64,000 bases of DNA from Leucobacter sp. G161. Its GTDB lineage: Bacteria > Actinomycetota > Actinomycetes > Actinomycetales > Microbacteriaceae. The notes under the pieces were generated by a model, which worked only from the letters and a program-made list of their open reading frames with translations, ran no database searches and was not told where the DNA came from. Location of the stretch: positions 106,554-170,553 of the forward strand of contig NZ_LOHP01000046.1 in the NCBI RefSeq assembly GCF_001482305.1, written 5' to 3'. Shown piece by piece: positions 41,201 through 48,657 of the stretch (within the stretch, counting starts at the first letter, position 1; each line of letters opens with the position of its first letter). A program made the translations under genes and the position numbers.

Positions 41201-44139
41201 GTGATGCTCGCAGCGACGTGGGAGTCGTCGCCCTGCGTCACCCCAGAAAGACGGACCCGGTCGCCGTCGGGATCCACCCCAGACAGGGGCACGCGCGCCT
41301 CGGCGACAGCCCCCGGGGCGAGCCGGACGGTCAGCTCCCGGGGAACAGGATCCGCGTTCGCGCCCTTCGGGAGCACCCGCACGGTGACCGTCCCGGTGTC
41401 GCTGGACTCCGGCGAAGAAGCCCCGTAGGTTGTGTAGCTCAGCTGGTAGGTGCCGGCCTTCTCCGGGGCGAGATAGCGCAGGGTGCTTCCTGAGGCGAAG
41501 GCGAGCTCACCCTTCGCGCCCGAGCCCGTGATCTCCGGGTGCAGCACCAGCCGCTCGCCAGGCGCGGAGACGTCGTTGTCGAGCACGCGGATATCAACCA
41601 CGTCCCCGGCGCGGACGGTCGCTGTGTCAGCCACGGCGACCGCACCGCCCTGCCCAGACTCCGGCACCTGGAAGACTGTCAGTCGCCCGGTTGCCTGCGC
41701 GTCGCCCTCGGTCACACGAATGTCGGCGGCCCCGATCCTGCCGGCGCCACCGTCTGCGGTGCTGCCAGCGACCCGCACCTTCGCGTGGTCGATGACTTCG
41801 GCCCTGAGCTGGCCGTCGACGACGGTGGCGCTCGAGACGACGAGGGCCCGGGACGACGCCCCGGGAATGGCGTTGAGGATCTCAACCGTCGAGTCAGCTG
41901 ATGGTCGCACAAACGCGCGCAGCGGCGGTAGGGCGAGTGGCGCGGTGCTGGGTGTCGCAGTGATGCGCGCCACCCCAGTGAGTTCAGCTCCGGTACCGAC
42001 GTCGGTGACGGCGACAGAGAGTAACGCCTGGCCGGGGCTTGCGGCGGTGATCTCAACGGTGCCCTCGGCGGGACGTACCGTTGCGCGCACCCGATCGCTG
42101 CCGCTCACGACGGTGACATCTGACACGGTGAATGAGCCCGATCCTCCCGACACTCGAGTCAGCACATCGAGCGCTGTCGTTTCACCAACGTGCACGGTGC
42201 TCGCGACTCCGGTGAAGCGGGCGAGGGCGTTCGGCAGCACTGAGACCTGTAGGTCGCGTGATTGCTCGGCGCCACGCGCATCCCGCACCAGCACACGCAG
42301 CATCACCTCTGAAGCGCCAGCGTTCGGATCAAGGTGCTTGACGGCGAGCCTGCCGTCCGCTGTCACCATCGCGCGTGCGGGATCTTCTGGCCTGACCATC
42401 TCGACACCCGCGAGGAACATCGGGTCGCCCTCGGGGTCGACCCATCCCTCAAGGATCGGATACACAAGCGTGCCGCCGGGAGCGAGCTCTGGCACCGCCC
42501 ACTCGCGTTGGCAGCCCGCGACGGGGCACCACTCCGGCGCGGTATTCACCTTGTCATCAGCGACCGTGAGTGTCACCGTCGCCGGCTGTGACTCGAGCGA
42601 ACCGTCCGTCACCCGATAGCTGAACGTTGCTGAGCCGGTTGCGCCCTCAGCGGGTCGCACCATGAGTGACTGGGCGTCGGGCAGCAACTCAATGGTGCCG
42701 AACTCCGCTGCGAGCGGAGATTCCCCCAGCGACTCGGGCACAATCGTGAGCACATCGCGCTTGTTCGCGTCGTAGTCGTTGAGCATCACCTGCAACTGTG
42801 ACGGTTCACCTCGGCGCACGCCGAATGCGTCGTCCTGCGCAACCGGCGCGATCTGCTCAGTGACTTCCTCGACGACGACGGTGCCTCGGTCTTCCTTCGG
42901 CGGGTCAGAGATGGTCCACTGCGACAGCGGGATCAGCCGTCCCTCGGGAATCGTCCACAGCATTCCACTGCGCTTCTCTCCGAGCACGGTGCGCTCACCG
43001 TTCGTAAAGAACGTCGGCTCTGGATCGCCGATGCTCCCCGCCGCCGCGTCGAAGGTCAACGGGGTAAGTGCGCTCGCGGTATCGGTGCCGCTCCGCCAGA
43101 GCATCCCCTCGGTTTGGTCCACCCAGGCAGCAACTCGGACACGCTCTGCGAAGCTCGGGCGTGCTGGGGTGCCCGAGGCCTCAACGATACGTTCGGGGTC
43201 GCCCGTCGCCGGCACGCGCCAGAGGCCGGAGGTATCAGCAATCAGCGCCGCCGTTCCCCCGCCGGCACCGGCACCGTCGCCGTCACCGCTCCATTGCAGC
43301 CTCGGCGAGCCAGCAAACTCGACGGTCTGCACGGCGCCACCCTCGCGGAAGACCCGTCCCTTCGCTGGGTCGAGCAGCACCCATTCGCCCGACACAAGTG
43401 CGAGTTCGGGTTGCTCAATCCCTGCGGCAGACTCGGGGAGCGTTTCTTCCGAGCCGACGAAGCGCTCGGCCGACGCATCGTACCGCCAGAGCGTGGCGTC
43501 GCCAGCCGAGAACACCGCGACCCTGCCCCGAGCATCAATTGCGGCTGCGTCAGCCGTGAATGCTCCGGCCTCCGTATCGCCCGATGCGAGCGGATCGATC
43601 AACTGCAGCGACCCGACGCTCTCCCCGACGTACACGCGGCCGCTCTCAGTGCGCACAAGCAGGTGGTCGCCCGCGCCCAGGACGTCGCGCGTCCCGTCTG
43701 GCAGCGCCGCGGCTTCAGCACCCTCGACCGCTGGAAGCGCTGCCCGAGTCTCATCGCCAGTCGGAGCGGGAATGCGTTCGGTCTCGTCGACGCCGCTGGC
43801 GTCGTCAGACAGGTCCTTCGGGCTCGCCGCATCCACCGGCCATGCCTGCCCGTTGCCGTGGCTCAGGACAATACTGTCGGCACCGCGCTGCACGACGCCG
43901 CTCGGCTCGCTCACCTTTCGGACGGTATCGATCTCGCCCGTCTGGGTGTTCACCCTGGCGTACTGGCCGGCATCGCGCGCGACCCACACGCTTGGCTCGG
44001 CACGTGGCGTCTCACGGGAGTCGAAGCCGCTCGAGACCACAGCGACCGTGACAACAACCGCAACCGTCGCGATCCCCGCGATCCAGCCCCGTGCGCGCCC
44101 TGTCAGCCGTGATCGTTGCCCGGTGGGGTGGCGGTTCAT
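38233..44139 (-). CDS. Giant membrane-anchored Ig/cadherin-like surface protein
   Basis: A 1968-residue protein. A short basic N-terminus and one membrane segment (about 18-38, IAGIATVAVVVTVAVVSSG) leave nearly the whole chain outside. Residues about 50-420 look like repeated beta-propeller strands. A series of Ig/cadherin-like modules follows with recurring patterns such as AVADTATVRAGDVVDIRVLDND and VVISPLDNDVDPAGGTL. A fibronectin-III-like domain (about 1580-1700, TATGATASSVTLTVAL) and a Cys-containing tail close it. No LPXTG signal is present. The ATG at 44139 overlaps the kinase stop (ATGA); a GTG 24 nt upstream is the alternative. It probably serves as an adhesin or as the outer sensor for the kinase. 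Confidence 0.85.
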   Translation of the reverse strand: MNRHPTGQRSRLTGRARGWIAGIATVAVVVTVAVVSSGFDSRETPRAEPSVWVARDAGQYARVNTQTGEIDTVRKVSEPSGVVQRGADSIVLSHGNGQAWPVDAASPKDLSDDASGVDETERIPAPTGDETRAALPAVEGAEAAALPDGTRDVLGAGDHLLVRTESGRVYVGESVGSLQLIDPLASGDTEAGAFTADAAAIDARGRVAVFSAGDATLWRYDASAERFVGSEETLPESAAGIEQPELALVSGEWVLLDPAKGRVFREGGAVQTVEFAGSPRLQWSGDGDGAGAGGGTAALIADTSGLWRVPATGDPERIVEASGTPARPSFAERVRVAAWVDQTEGMLWRSGTDTASALTPLTFDAAAGSIGDPEPTFFTNGERTVLGEKRSGMLWTIPEGRLIPLSQWTISDPPKEDRGTVVVEEVTEQIAPVAQDDAFGVRRGEPSQLQVMLNDYDANKRDVLTIVPESLGESPLAAEFGTIELLPDAQSLMVRPAEGATGSATFSYRVTDGSLESQPATVTLTVADDKVNTAPEWCPVAGCQREWAVPELAPGGTLVYPILEGWVDPEGDPMFLAGVEMVRPEDPARAMVTADGRLAVKHLDPNAGASEVMLRVLVRDARGAEQSRDLQVSVLPNALARFTGVASTVHVGETTALDVLTRVSGGSGSFTVSDVTVVSGSDRVRATVRPAEGTVEITAASPGQALLSVAVTDVGTGAELTGVARITATPSTAPLALPPLRAFVRPSADSTVEILNAIPGASSRALVVSSATVVDGQLRAEVIDHAKVRVAGSTADGGAGRIGAADIRVTEGDAQATGRLTVFQVPESGQGGAVAVADTATVRAGDVVDIRVLDNDVSAPGERLVLHPEITGSGAKGELAFASGSTLRYLAPEKAGTYQLSYTTYGASSPESSDTGTVTVRVLPKGANADPVPRELTVRLAPGAVAEARVPLSGVDPDGDRVRLSGVTQGDDSHVAASITAGGNAIAVTASGEAEPGLHTVNYSVHDGFGGSGSATLRVIIAEQLDTGAPVVSSDYVRVVLGATKPVVISPLDNDVDPAGGTLKILSVEPNLPGGKAHPEYARAAARIDLSELTRGRIAVQAGPEPGTVSYKYTVQSRASSSTADGLILVQTSDRVGTQAPAVTDTVMSVRDRADLAGTGVDVVTDKVRWAAGDVSALKLSIWEGAKAGYQVKGGRILGSYKPEGDLVPFKLSGADAAGTEVSSYGFLIVPPLDELRLTLRPGLEPLTVDENKSVDADVAALVDTGAGDRVELRQGLLAVGRTGATCEATSIGRIRYTAGAEAPWSDVCVIDVRLAGQSTWTSLPVPVTVVPRQPVVALESLTRTVAPGASESIDLADMVRWEGNRTGDLSKLRFTVTGSSSQFTVTTSGATVSVEARADAVPSNQQRLTVAVTGAGESQAPLVLRVGEVPRDTPRGATVDLRCTVGSSCATDVIGASGEYDPFAGKRGGGLKLDTVNAASCSVANVRRAGDRGVAVSWPDNRGPGGQCTIGYTVRDAQGRTGEGSIELDAQGVPRSPASITATGATASSVTLTVALNPQSAHPAVSGVELVPSGGGGAGSCSVSGSTATCTVNGLTPGKANQQSYFARAVNSVGASDQTANGAVTWAYAPPSAPTVEATPIRDKNNTSAEQGKVELRISGSDAARRFLLRVDGAAPVEVGRKSVHVVEPGKRNFSVIPEDPEMPPGYAGGSQGAAGTASAVVGAAPQAGSATIVPDSSGGGSATVQFDGWGPNYASAVEYSFGLARDGAGRPRCSQASPEFGGLTRFAEYSGVMCAKSEFGSTTVQLGSVWVGGAPEAPSVSQGYLVAPDASGSGRVREYTRLVAQPELSGTHGSARLYFSNGDVDALSTAPIGGGLTVKQCVGDPSAGRCSADVPVGPRDSGPTGVRITQIGECVPATGDLAGLFQVEGTGPSAPSFTVDGQDLQLAWPNTSWNPVTFTGAVCASP

Positions 44140-45275
44140 AGTCCGCCGCCAACCGTCGCCCACAGAACAGCACCGACCGTCGCGGTCACTGCGACACCAA
44201 TACCGGCCCCAATGAGCCCGGCAGTGAGTGCCGATAGCGGCGCCCGGTCGTGCACCAGTCCGTCACGGTCTGTGCCGCGTTGCTCGGCGAGCGCACGCGC
44301 ACGCGCCTCAGCGCGGGACGGCTGGCCAACGGAACTCACCACGGGGCCGCGAGTTCCCGCGGGAATCTGCTCCACACGTGGCAGCCACGCCTCCGCAACA
44401 ATCTCGAGCGGCGTCACCTCAAAGCCGTAAGCGCGTTGCAGGCCCTGCAGTGCCTCGCCGAACTCAAGCATTGACGCGTACCGGTCACCGGGAGATCGCT
44501 GCAGCGCCCTCGCGATGACCTCGTCGAAGCGCCCATACCCCTGCGCCCCCGGGACCGGCGTGTACACGGCTTTGGTGATGCGATCCGCAAGTTTCGATCG
44601 CGTGTTCAAGGCACGATCTGGAAGCTCAAACGGCGAGCGGCCGGCCGCAAACGTATACAGCGTCGCGCCGAGCGACCACACTTCAGTCGCCACCGATCCG
44701 CTGACACTCAGGCCGAGCACCTCAGGTGCCGACCACGGGATCGACATGGCGACCTCCGCTTCCTCGGGCTGGCCGCGCTTGGTGACGTAGGCAATACCGA
44801 AGTCGGCAAGCACGGGCCGGCCGAGCGTCGTCAGCAACACGTTCGACGGCTTGATGTCACGGTGCAGCACACCTGCGCGGTGCGCTGTTTCGAGCGCGCC
44901 TGCGATGCGAACACCGGCGTCGAGCACATCGGACAACTGCGCGGGCGAGCCTTTGGTCAGCGCCCCCATCGAGGCAGGGCAGTACTCCATCGCGATGTAG
45001 GGCGAACCGTCGAGCGAAATACTGGCCTGGTAGATCGTGACAATCGAAGGGTGACTCGACAGCCGCGCCATCACGTCTGCCTCGCCCTCGAATACCTCGC
45101 GAAGTCGCGCGGCATCGGGGCCACCGTGCCCAGCCTCAAGCACTTTTACGGCGACCGATCGGCGCGGCATATCCTGCTCGTACAGGTGCACCTGGGCGAA
45201 GCCGCCGGAGCCCAATGGGCGCATGTACGAAAAGCCCGGGATCCCGGGCGGTCGAAGATGCTGCTGCTCACTCAT
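44136..45275 (-). CDS. Hanks-type Ser/Thr protein kinase with C-terminal membrane anchor
   Basis: A 379-residue kinase with a complete catalytic core: glycine loop GSGGFA (22-27), K44, HRDIKPSN (138-145), DFG (158-160) and APE (183-185). The subdomain IX block reads EVWSLGATLY, with Glu where Asp is usual. After the kinase domain (to about 290) a linker leads to one membrane segment (about 347-372) and ends GGGL, so there is no PASTA or other outer domain. Expected targets are the operon's FHA protein and others. Its ATG overlaps the stop of a 20-codon upstream ORF. Confidence 0.9.
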   Translation of the reverse strand: MSEQQHLRPPGIPGFSYMRPLGSGGFAQVHLYEQDMPRRSVAVKVLEAGHGGPDAARLREVFEGEADVMARLSSHPSIVTIYQASISLDGSPYIAMEYCPASMGALTKGSPAQLSDVLDAGVRIAGALETAHRAGVLHRDIKPSNVLLTTLGRPVLADFGIAYVTKRGQPEEAEVAMSIPWSAPEVLGLSVSGSVATEVWSLGATLYTFAAGRSPFELPDRALNTRSKLADRITKAVYTPVPGAQGYGRFDEVIARALQRSPGDRYASMLEFGEALQGLQRAYGFEVTPLEIVAEAWLPRVEQIPAGTRGPVVSSVGQPSRAEARARALAEQRGTDRDGLVHDRAPLSALTAGLIGAGIGVAVTATVGAVLWATVGGGL

Positions 45276-45330
45276 CGCGCAACTTCACCACACGCGCACC
45301 AGCGCGGGCAAAGAGATGAGCGACAGACAT
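45268..45330 (-). CDS. Possible 20-codon leader ORF coupled to the kinase gene
   Basis: A small ORF encoding MSVAHLFARAGARVVKLRDE begins 6 nt after a TAGGAT box, the pattern of leaderless actinobacterial genes. Its TGA overlaps the kinase ATG (ATGAGTGA). The kinase itself has only a weak GAAG ahead of its start, so ribosomes finishing the leader could start it. No similarity to known peptides is recognised. It may be real or chance. Confidence 0.4.
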   Translation of the reverse strand: MSVAHLFARAGARVVKLRDE

Positions 45331-45336
45331 AGAACT

Positions 45337-45342
45337 ATCCTA
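45337..45342 (-). promoter_or_regulatory. -10 box of the kinase/Ig operon
   Basis: TAGGAT with 6 nt to the leader ATG at 45330. No clear -35 hexamer is visible at 16-19 nt. It is the best promoter candidate in the gap after the rplA terminator region. Confidence 0.4.
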
Positions 45343-45454
45343 CGCAGAACACGCGGAGGCCTGCCCATCGGGCACGACTTTGTGCATAACTCGCCTACAA
45401 GCCTGCGAAGTGTCTATGCGATGGCAAGCTGCAGGACATCGACCAGCAATGTAA

Positions 45455-45486
45455 TAGGCCCCCACCGCGCACGCGGAGGGGGCCTA
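45455..45486 (-). terminator. Terminator of the rplK-rplA operon
   Basis: Arms TAGGCCCCC and complement enclose a second small stem (CCGC/GCGG), forming a long GC hairpin 33 nt past the rplA stop. On the minus strand TTACATTG follows, a weak T-tract. Confidence 0.75.
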
Positions 45487-45519
45487 CTACTCAGAGCACG
45501 AAGCTCCGTTTCGCGGAAC

Positions 45520-46209
45520 TTACATGCCGGAAACGTCGAGCGGAATGCCAGGACCGAAGGTGGTCGAGACAGCGCCCTTGAGCACGTACTTGCCCTTTGC
45601 CGATGACGGCTTCAGGCGGATGATCTCGTCGAGAACCGACGTGATGTTGTCGTTGAGCTGCTCTTCGGTGAACGAAGCCTTGCCAACAATGAAGTGCACG
45701 TTGGAGTGCTTGTCGACGCGGAACTCGATCTTGCCGCCCTTGATGTCGGTGACAGCCTTAGCGGTGTCCATCGTGACGGTGCCGGTCTTCGGGTTCGGCA
45801 TGAGGCCGCGGGGGCCAAGTACCTTACCGAGACGACCGACCTTGCCCATGAGCTCGGGGGTCGCGACAGCCGAATCGAAATCGGTGTAGCCAGCGGCCAC
45901 CTTCTCGATGAGCTCGTCGCCGCCGACCTCGTCAGCGCCGGCAGCAATAGCTGCTTCAGCTGCTGCACCGTTCGCGAACACGATGACGCGAGCGGTCTTG
46001 CCGGTGCCGTGGGGGAGGTTCACGGTGCCGCGAACCATCTGATCGGCCTTACGGGGGTCCACGCCAAGACGGACTGCAACCTCAACGGTCGAGTCGGTCT
46101 TTGCCGAACCGGTCTCCTTCGCAAGGGCGATTGCCTCTGCGGGAGTGTAGAACTTGTCTGCCTGAATCTTCTCGGCAGCGGCGCGGTACGCCTTCGACTT
46201 CTGTGCCAT
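45520..46209 (-). CDS. rplA: 50S ribosomal protein L1
   Basis: A 229-residue ribosomal protein of the L1 stalk near the E-site. It begins [15 protein letters not shown] and contains the conserved blocks [36 protein letters not shown] and [16 protein letters not shown]1 can also repress its own operon by binding the mRNA leader. It follows rplK by 10 nt with AAGGG ahead of the ATG. Confidence 0.97.
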   Translation of the reverse strand: MAQKSKAYRAAAEKIQADKFYTPAEAIALAKETGSAKTDSTVEVAVRLGVDPRKADQMVRGTVNLPHGTGKTARVIVFANGAAAEAAIAAGADEVGGDELIEKVAAGYTDFDSAVATPELMGKVGRLGKVLGPRGLMPNPKTGTVTMDTAKAVTDIKGGKIEFRVDKHSNVHFIVGKASFTEEQLNDNITSVLDEIIRLKPSSAKGKYVLKGAVSTTFGPGIPLDVSGM

Positions 46210-46219
46210 GTTCGTACCC

Positions 46220-46648
46220 TTACTCGACCGTGATGCCCATGGAGCGAGCGGTGCCCGCGATGATCTTCGCTGCTGCGTCGATGTCGTTCGCGTTCAGGTC
46301 AGCCTGCTTCTGCTCGGCGATCTGACGAACCTGCTCAGCGGTAACCTTCGCAACCTTAACGGTGTGCGGGGTGCCGGAGCCCTTCTGGACGCCAGCAGCC
46401 TTCTTGAGGAGCTCCGCCGCCGGCGGGGTCTTCAGGATGAAGGTGAACGAGCGATCCTCGTAGACAGTGATCTCAACAGGAACCACGTTGCCACGCTGCG
46501 ACTCGGTGGCCGCGTTGTACGCCTTGCAGAATTCCATGATGTTGACGCCGTGCTGACCCAGCGCAGGACCCACGGGGGGTGCCGGGTTGGCGGCGCCGGC
46601 TGCGATCTGAAGCTTGATCAGACCGGTAACCTTCTTGGCTTTTGCCAT
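46220..46648 (-). CDS. rplK: 50S ribosomal protein L11
   Basis: A 142-residue ribosomal protein that binds the GTPase-associated centre of 23S rRNA. Typical blocks are [37 protein letters not shown] and the C-terminal GTARSMGI. The ATG at 46648 follows AAAGGAA; an upstream in-frame start is a non-homologous extension. Unlike the usual secE-nusG-rplK-rplA order, no nusG lies upstream; a tRNA gene does. Confidence 0.97.
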   Translation of the reverse strand: MAKAKKVTGLIKLQIAAGAANPAPPVGPALGQHGVNIMEFCKAYNAATESQRGNVVPVEITVYEDRSFTFILKTPPAAELLKKAAGVQKGSGTPHTVKVAKVTAEQVRQIAEQKQADLNANDIDAAAKIIAGTARSMGITVE

Positions 46649-46761
46649 GATTGTTTCCTTTCGCCGAACGAATGCGTGTGCACTCGTTCTCCCGCCTCGC
46701 CGGCCGTTCCGGCGCGCGGTGATGTTCCGCCCGCGCGCGGGGCGCGAGCACAAACCTCAAT

Positions 46762-46791
46762 AGCTTACCCGATGCGCGCCGCGCGCGCATC
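46762..46791 (-). promoter_or_regulatory. Candidate promoter region of rplKA
   Basis: A TAAGCT box (46762-46767) would start an mRNA with a leader of roughly 105 nt before rplK. Where the -35 should be there is a palindrome, GATGCGCGC-CGC-GCGCGCATC (46771-46791), which may be a regulator site. No standard -35 hexamer is visible. Confidence 0.4.
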
Positions 46792-46843
46792 CCGAGCGAC
46801 GCCCAAGACTGTACGGAGTGCAGCAGGAAGTGATGCAGCAACG

Positions 46844-46879
46844 AAAACGGGGCGACCCGCGTTTCGCGGATCACCCCGT
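46844..46879 (-). terminator. Terminator downstream of tRNA-Thr
   Basis: An imperfect hairpin with outer arms ACGGGG/CCCCGT and inner arms CCGCG/CGCGG around AAA is followed by TTTT on the minus strand. It lies 22 nt after the tRNA 3' end. Confidence 0.75.
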
Positions 46880-46900
46880 ACTTCTCACTACCTGTGCTCG

Positions 46901-46972
46901 AGCCGCCTATCGGATTTGAACCGATGACCTGTTCTTTACGAGGGAACTGCTCTACCCCTGAGCTAAGGCGGC
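46901..46972 (-). tRNA. tRNA-Thr (anticodon CGU)
   Basis: A 72-nt cloverleaf can be folded on the minus strand. It has a 7-bp acceptor stem GCCGCCT/AGGCGGC, D stem GCTC/GAGC, anticodon stem GTTCC/AGAAC with one C-A mismatch next to the loop, loop CTCGTAA with anticodon CGU, a 5-nt variable region and T stem ATCGG/CCGAT with loop TTCAAAT. The CCA end is not encoded. It reads ACG threonine codons, common in high-GC genomes. Confidence 0.95.
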
Positions 46973-47049
46973 CTGGTGCGATTTGCATCGCACACAAGCG
47001 AAAACTCTAGCACGAAAGCGGACGCAAGATTGCACGTCCGCCACCGCGC

Positions 47050-48657
47050 CTAGCTGCAGGTTACGCCGCTCGTTGGAACAGTCCCGTCGAGCAGGTAGCT
47101 CTCGACGACCTCATTCACGCAGGCGTTCTGTCCGTACGCGGTGTGCCCCTCGCCCTCGAAACGCAGCAGCACCCCGCTTTCGAGCTGTTCGGCGAGCGAT
47201 TCGGCCCAGCGATATGGCGTCGCGGGGTCTCCGGTAGTGCCGACGACGAGGATGGGGTCAGCCCCAGCCGCGCGCACGGGCGCGCGCTCCTCGACCCCCT
47301 TGTGCGGCCAGCCGGCGCAGGACACATCGCCGAAGCCCTGGAACCTGCCGATGGTCGGCGCGATCCGCTCAAGCTCCGCAGCTTGCTCGCGCATGCGCTC
47401 GGGGTTGACCTCGTTCGGGTAGTCCAGACAGTTAATTGCTTGGAACGCCTCGGTCGAGTTGTCGAGGTACTCGCCGTCGAGTCTGCCGTAGTAGGAGTCT
47501 GCAAGCGCGAATGCGATGTCGGGGTCACCGTCGGCGACGCTCTCGAACAGCGAATTCAAGTAGCCCCAGTTTGACTCGGCGTAGAGCGGGGTGATGATCG
47601 CTGTGAGCATCGTCGATGCCGAGAGGATACGGCCATCCGAGCCTTCGAGCGCGGCGTTGTCCACCTCGTCGAGCAGCTCGCTAACCTTGCCCATCGCGAA
47701 GTCGACGCTGCCGGACAACGGGCAGTCCTGCGAGCCGAGACACGCGGTCACATAGCTGCGCAACGCGAGCTCAAATCCGAGCGTCTGCTCGCGGATGACG
47801 TCCGCTTCGGTCGCCGTCGGGTCGAGCACGCCATCGAGGACGAGGCGCCCGGCACGCTCCGGGAACGTTTCTGCGTATCGGGCACCGATGTGGGTGCCGT
47901 ACGAATAGCCGAGATAGTTCAAATGCTCGTCGCCCACGAGCTGCCGAAGCATGTCGAGGTCGTGGACCGTCGACAGGGTGTCCACATGGGCGAGGAGTTC
48001 GCCGGTGTTCTCGCTGCAGGCCGCACCGAATTCCTGCGAGGATGCGACCGCTTCCTCGATCCACTGTGTACTCCCGCGCTCCGCCGAGCTGTCGCTCACC
48101 CCGAACAGATACTCGTCCATTTCAGCCGCGTCGAGGCAGCTCACCGCGCTCGACGAGCCAACGCCGCGCGGGTCCCAACCGATAACGTCAAAATCGCGCT
48201 GAATTGGCTTGCCCACGGCGGCGTCGATCGCGTTGCGCACATAGTCGGCGCCCGATGCGCCCGGCCCGCCGGGGTTCACGAACAGCGTGCCGATCGGATC
48301 CCCGCTCGTCGCAGGCTGCTTCACCATGTGCAGACGGATCGTTTCGCCACCTGGCTCATCCCAGTCGAGTGGGGCATGGACATCTGCGCACTCGAATCCG
48401 TCACCGCAATCTGTCCAGTTCGGTGTCTGGGCACCGAAGCCATCGGCAACGGGTTGCGCGGGGAGCTCGAGCTCCACTTCGACGGGCGTGGCTGGGTTCG
48501 GATCAAACAACCGCCAGACGCCAGTCAGCGAGACGACAAGTCCAATCACCACGAGGATGACCCCGATGACGACCACCCAACGCCGCCACCGCTTCTTCGG
48601 GCGGTAGGCGTCGCTGTCTGTGTTGTGTGGCTCTTCGTAGAGCTCTGGCGCCGTCAC
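47050..48657 (-). CDS. Membrane-anchored alpha/beta hydrolase, TAP-like peptidase
   Basis: A 535-residue protein with one N-terminal membrane helix (about 27-50, VVVIGVILVVIGLVV), so the catalytic part is outside. The fold matches secreted tripeptidyl aminopeptidases of actinobacteria (SlpD/E, TAP-like C-terminal domain). It shows the oxyanion block NPGGPGASG, the nucleophile elbow GYSYGTHIG and the terminal His in GEGHTAYGQN. The C-terminal VNEVVESYLLDG with a Cys before the stop is usual for the family. Its ATG overlaps the holB stop by four bases. Confidence 0.88.
   Translation of the reverse strand: MTAPELYEEPHNTDSDAYRPKKRWRRWVVVIGVILVVIGLVVSLTGVWRLFDPNPATPVEVELELPAQPVADGFGAQTPNWTDCGDGFECADVHAPLDWDEPGGETIRLHMVKQPATSGDPIGTLFVNPGGPGASGADYVRNAIDAAVGKPIQRDFDVIGWDPRGVGSSSAVSCLDAAEMDEYLFGVSDSSAERGSTQWIEEAVASSQEFGAACSENTGELLAHVDTLSTVHDLDMLRQLVGDEHLNYLGYSYGTHIGARYAETFPERAGRLVLDGVLDPTATEADVIREQTLGFELALRSYVTACLGSQDCPLSGSVDFAMGKVSELLDEVDNAALEGSDGRILSASTMLTAIITPLYAESNWGYLNSLFESVADGDPDIAFALADSYYGRLDGEYLDNSTEAFQAINCLDYPNEVNPERMREQAAELERIAPTIGRFQGFGDVSCAGWPHKGVEERAPVRAAGADPILVVGTTGDPATPYRWAESLAEQLESGVLLRFEGEGHTAYGQNACVNEVVESYLLDGTVPTSGVTCS

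Noticed and set aside
42779..44215. Long open frame on the plus strand opposite the giant Ig-like gene
   Set aside because: Ser/Pro/Arg-rich composition without domains, antisense to a well-supported gene; typical of high-GC shadow frames.
46649..46760. Riboswitch in the rplK leader
   Set aside because: About 105 nt of leader but no recognisable aptamer motif; a ribosomal-protein autoregulation site is more plausible and could not be folded with confidence.
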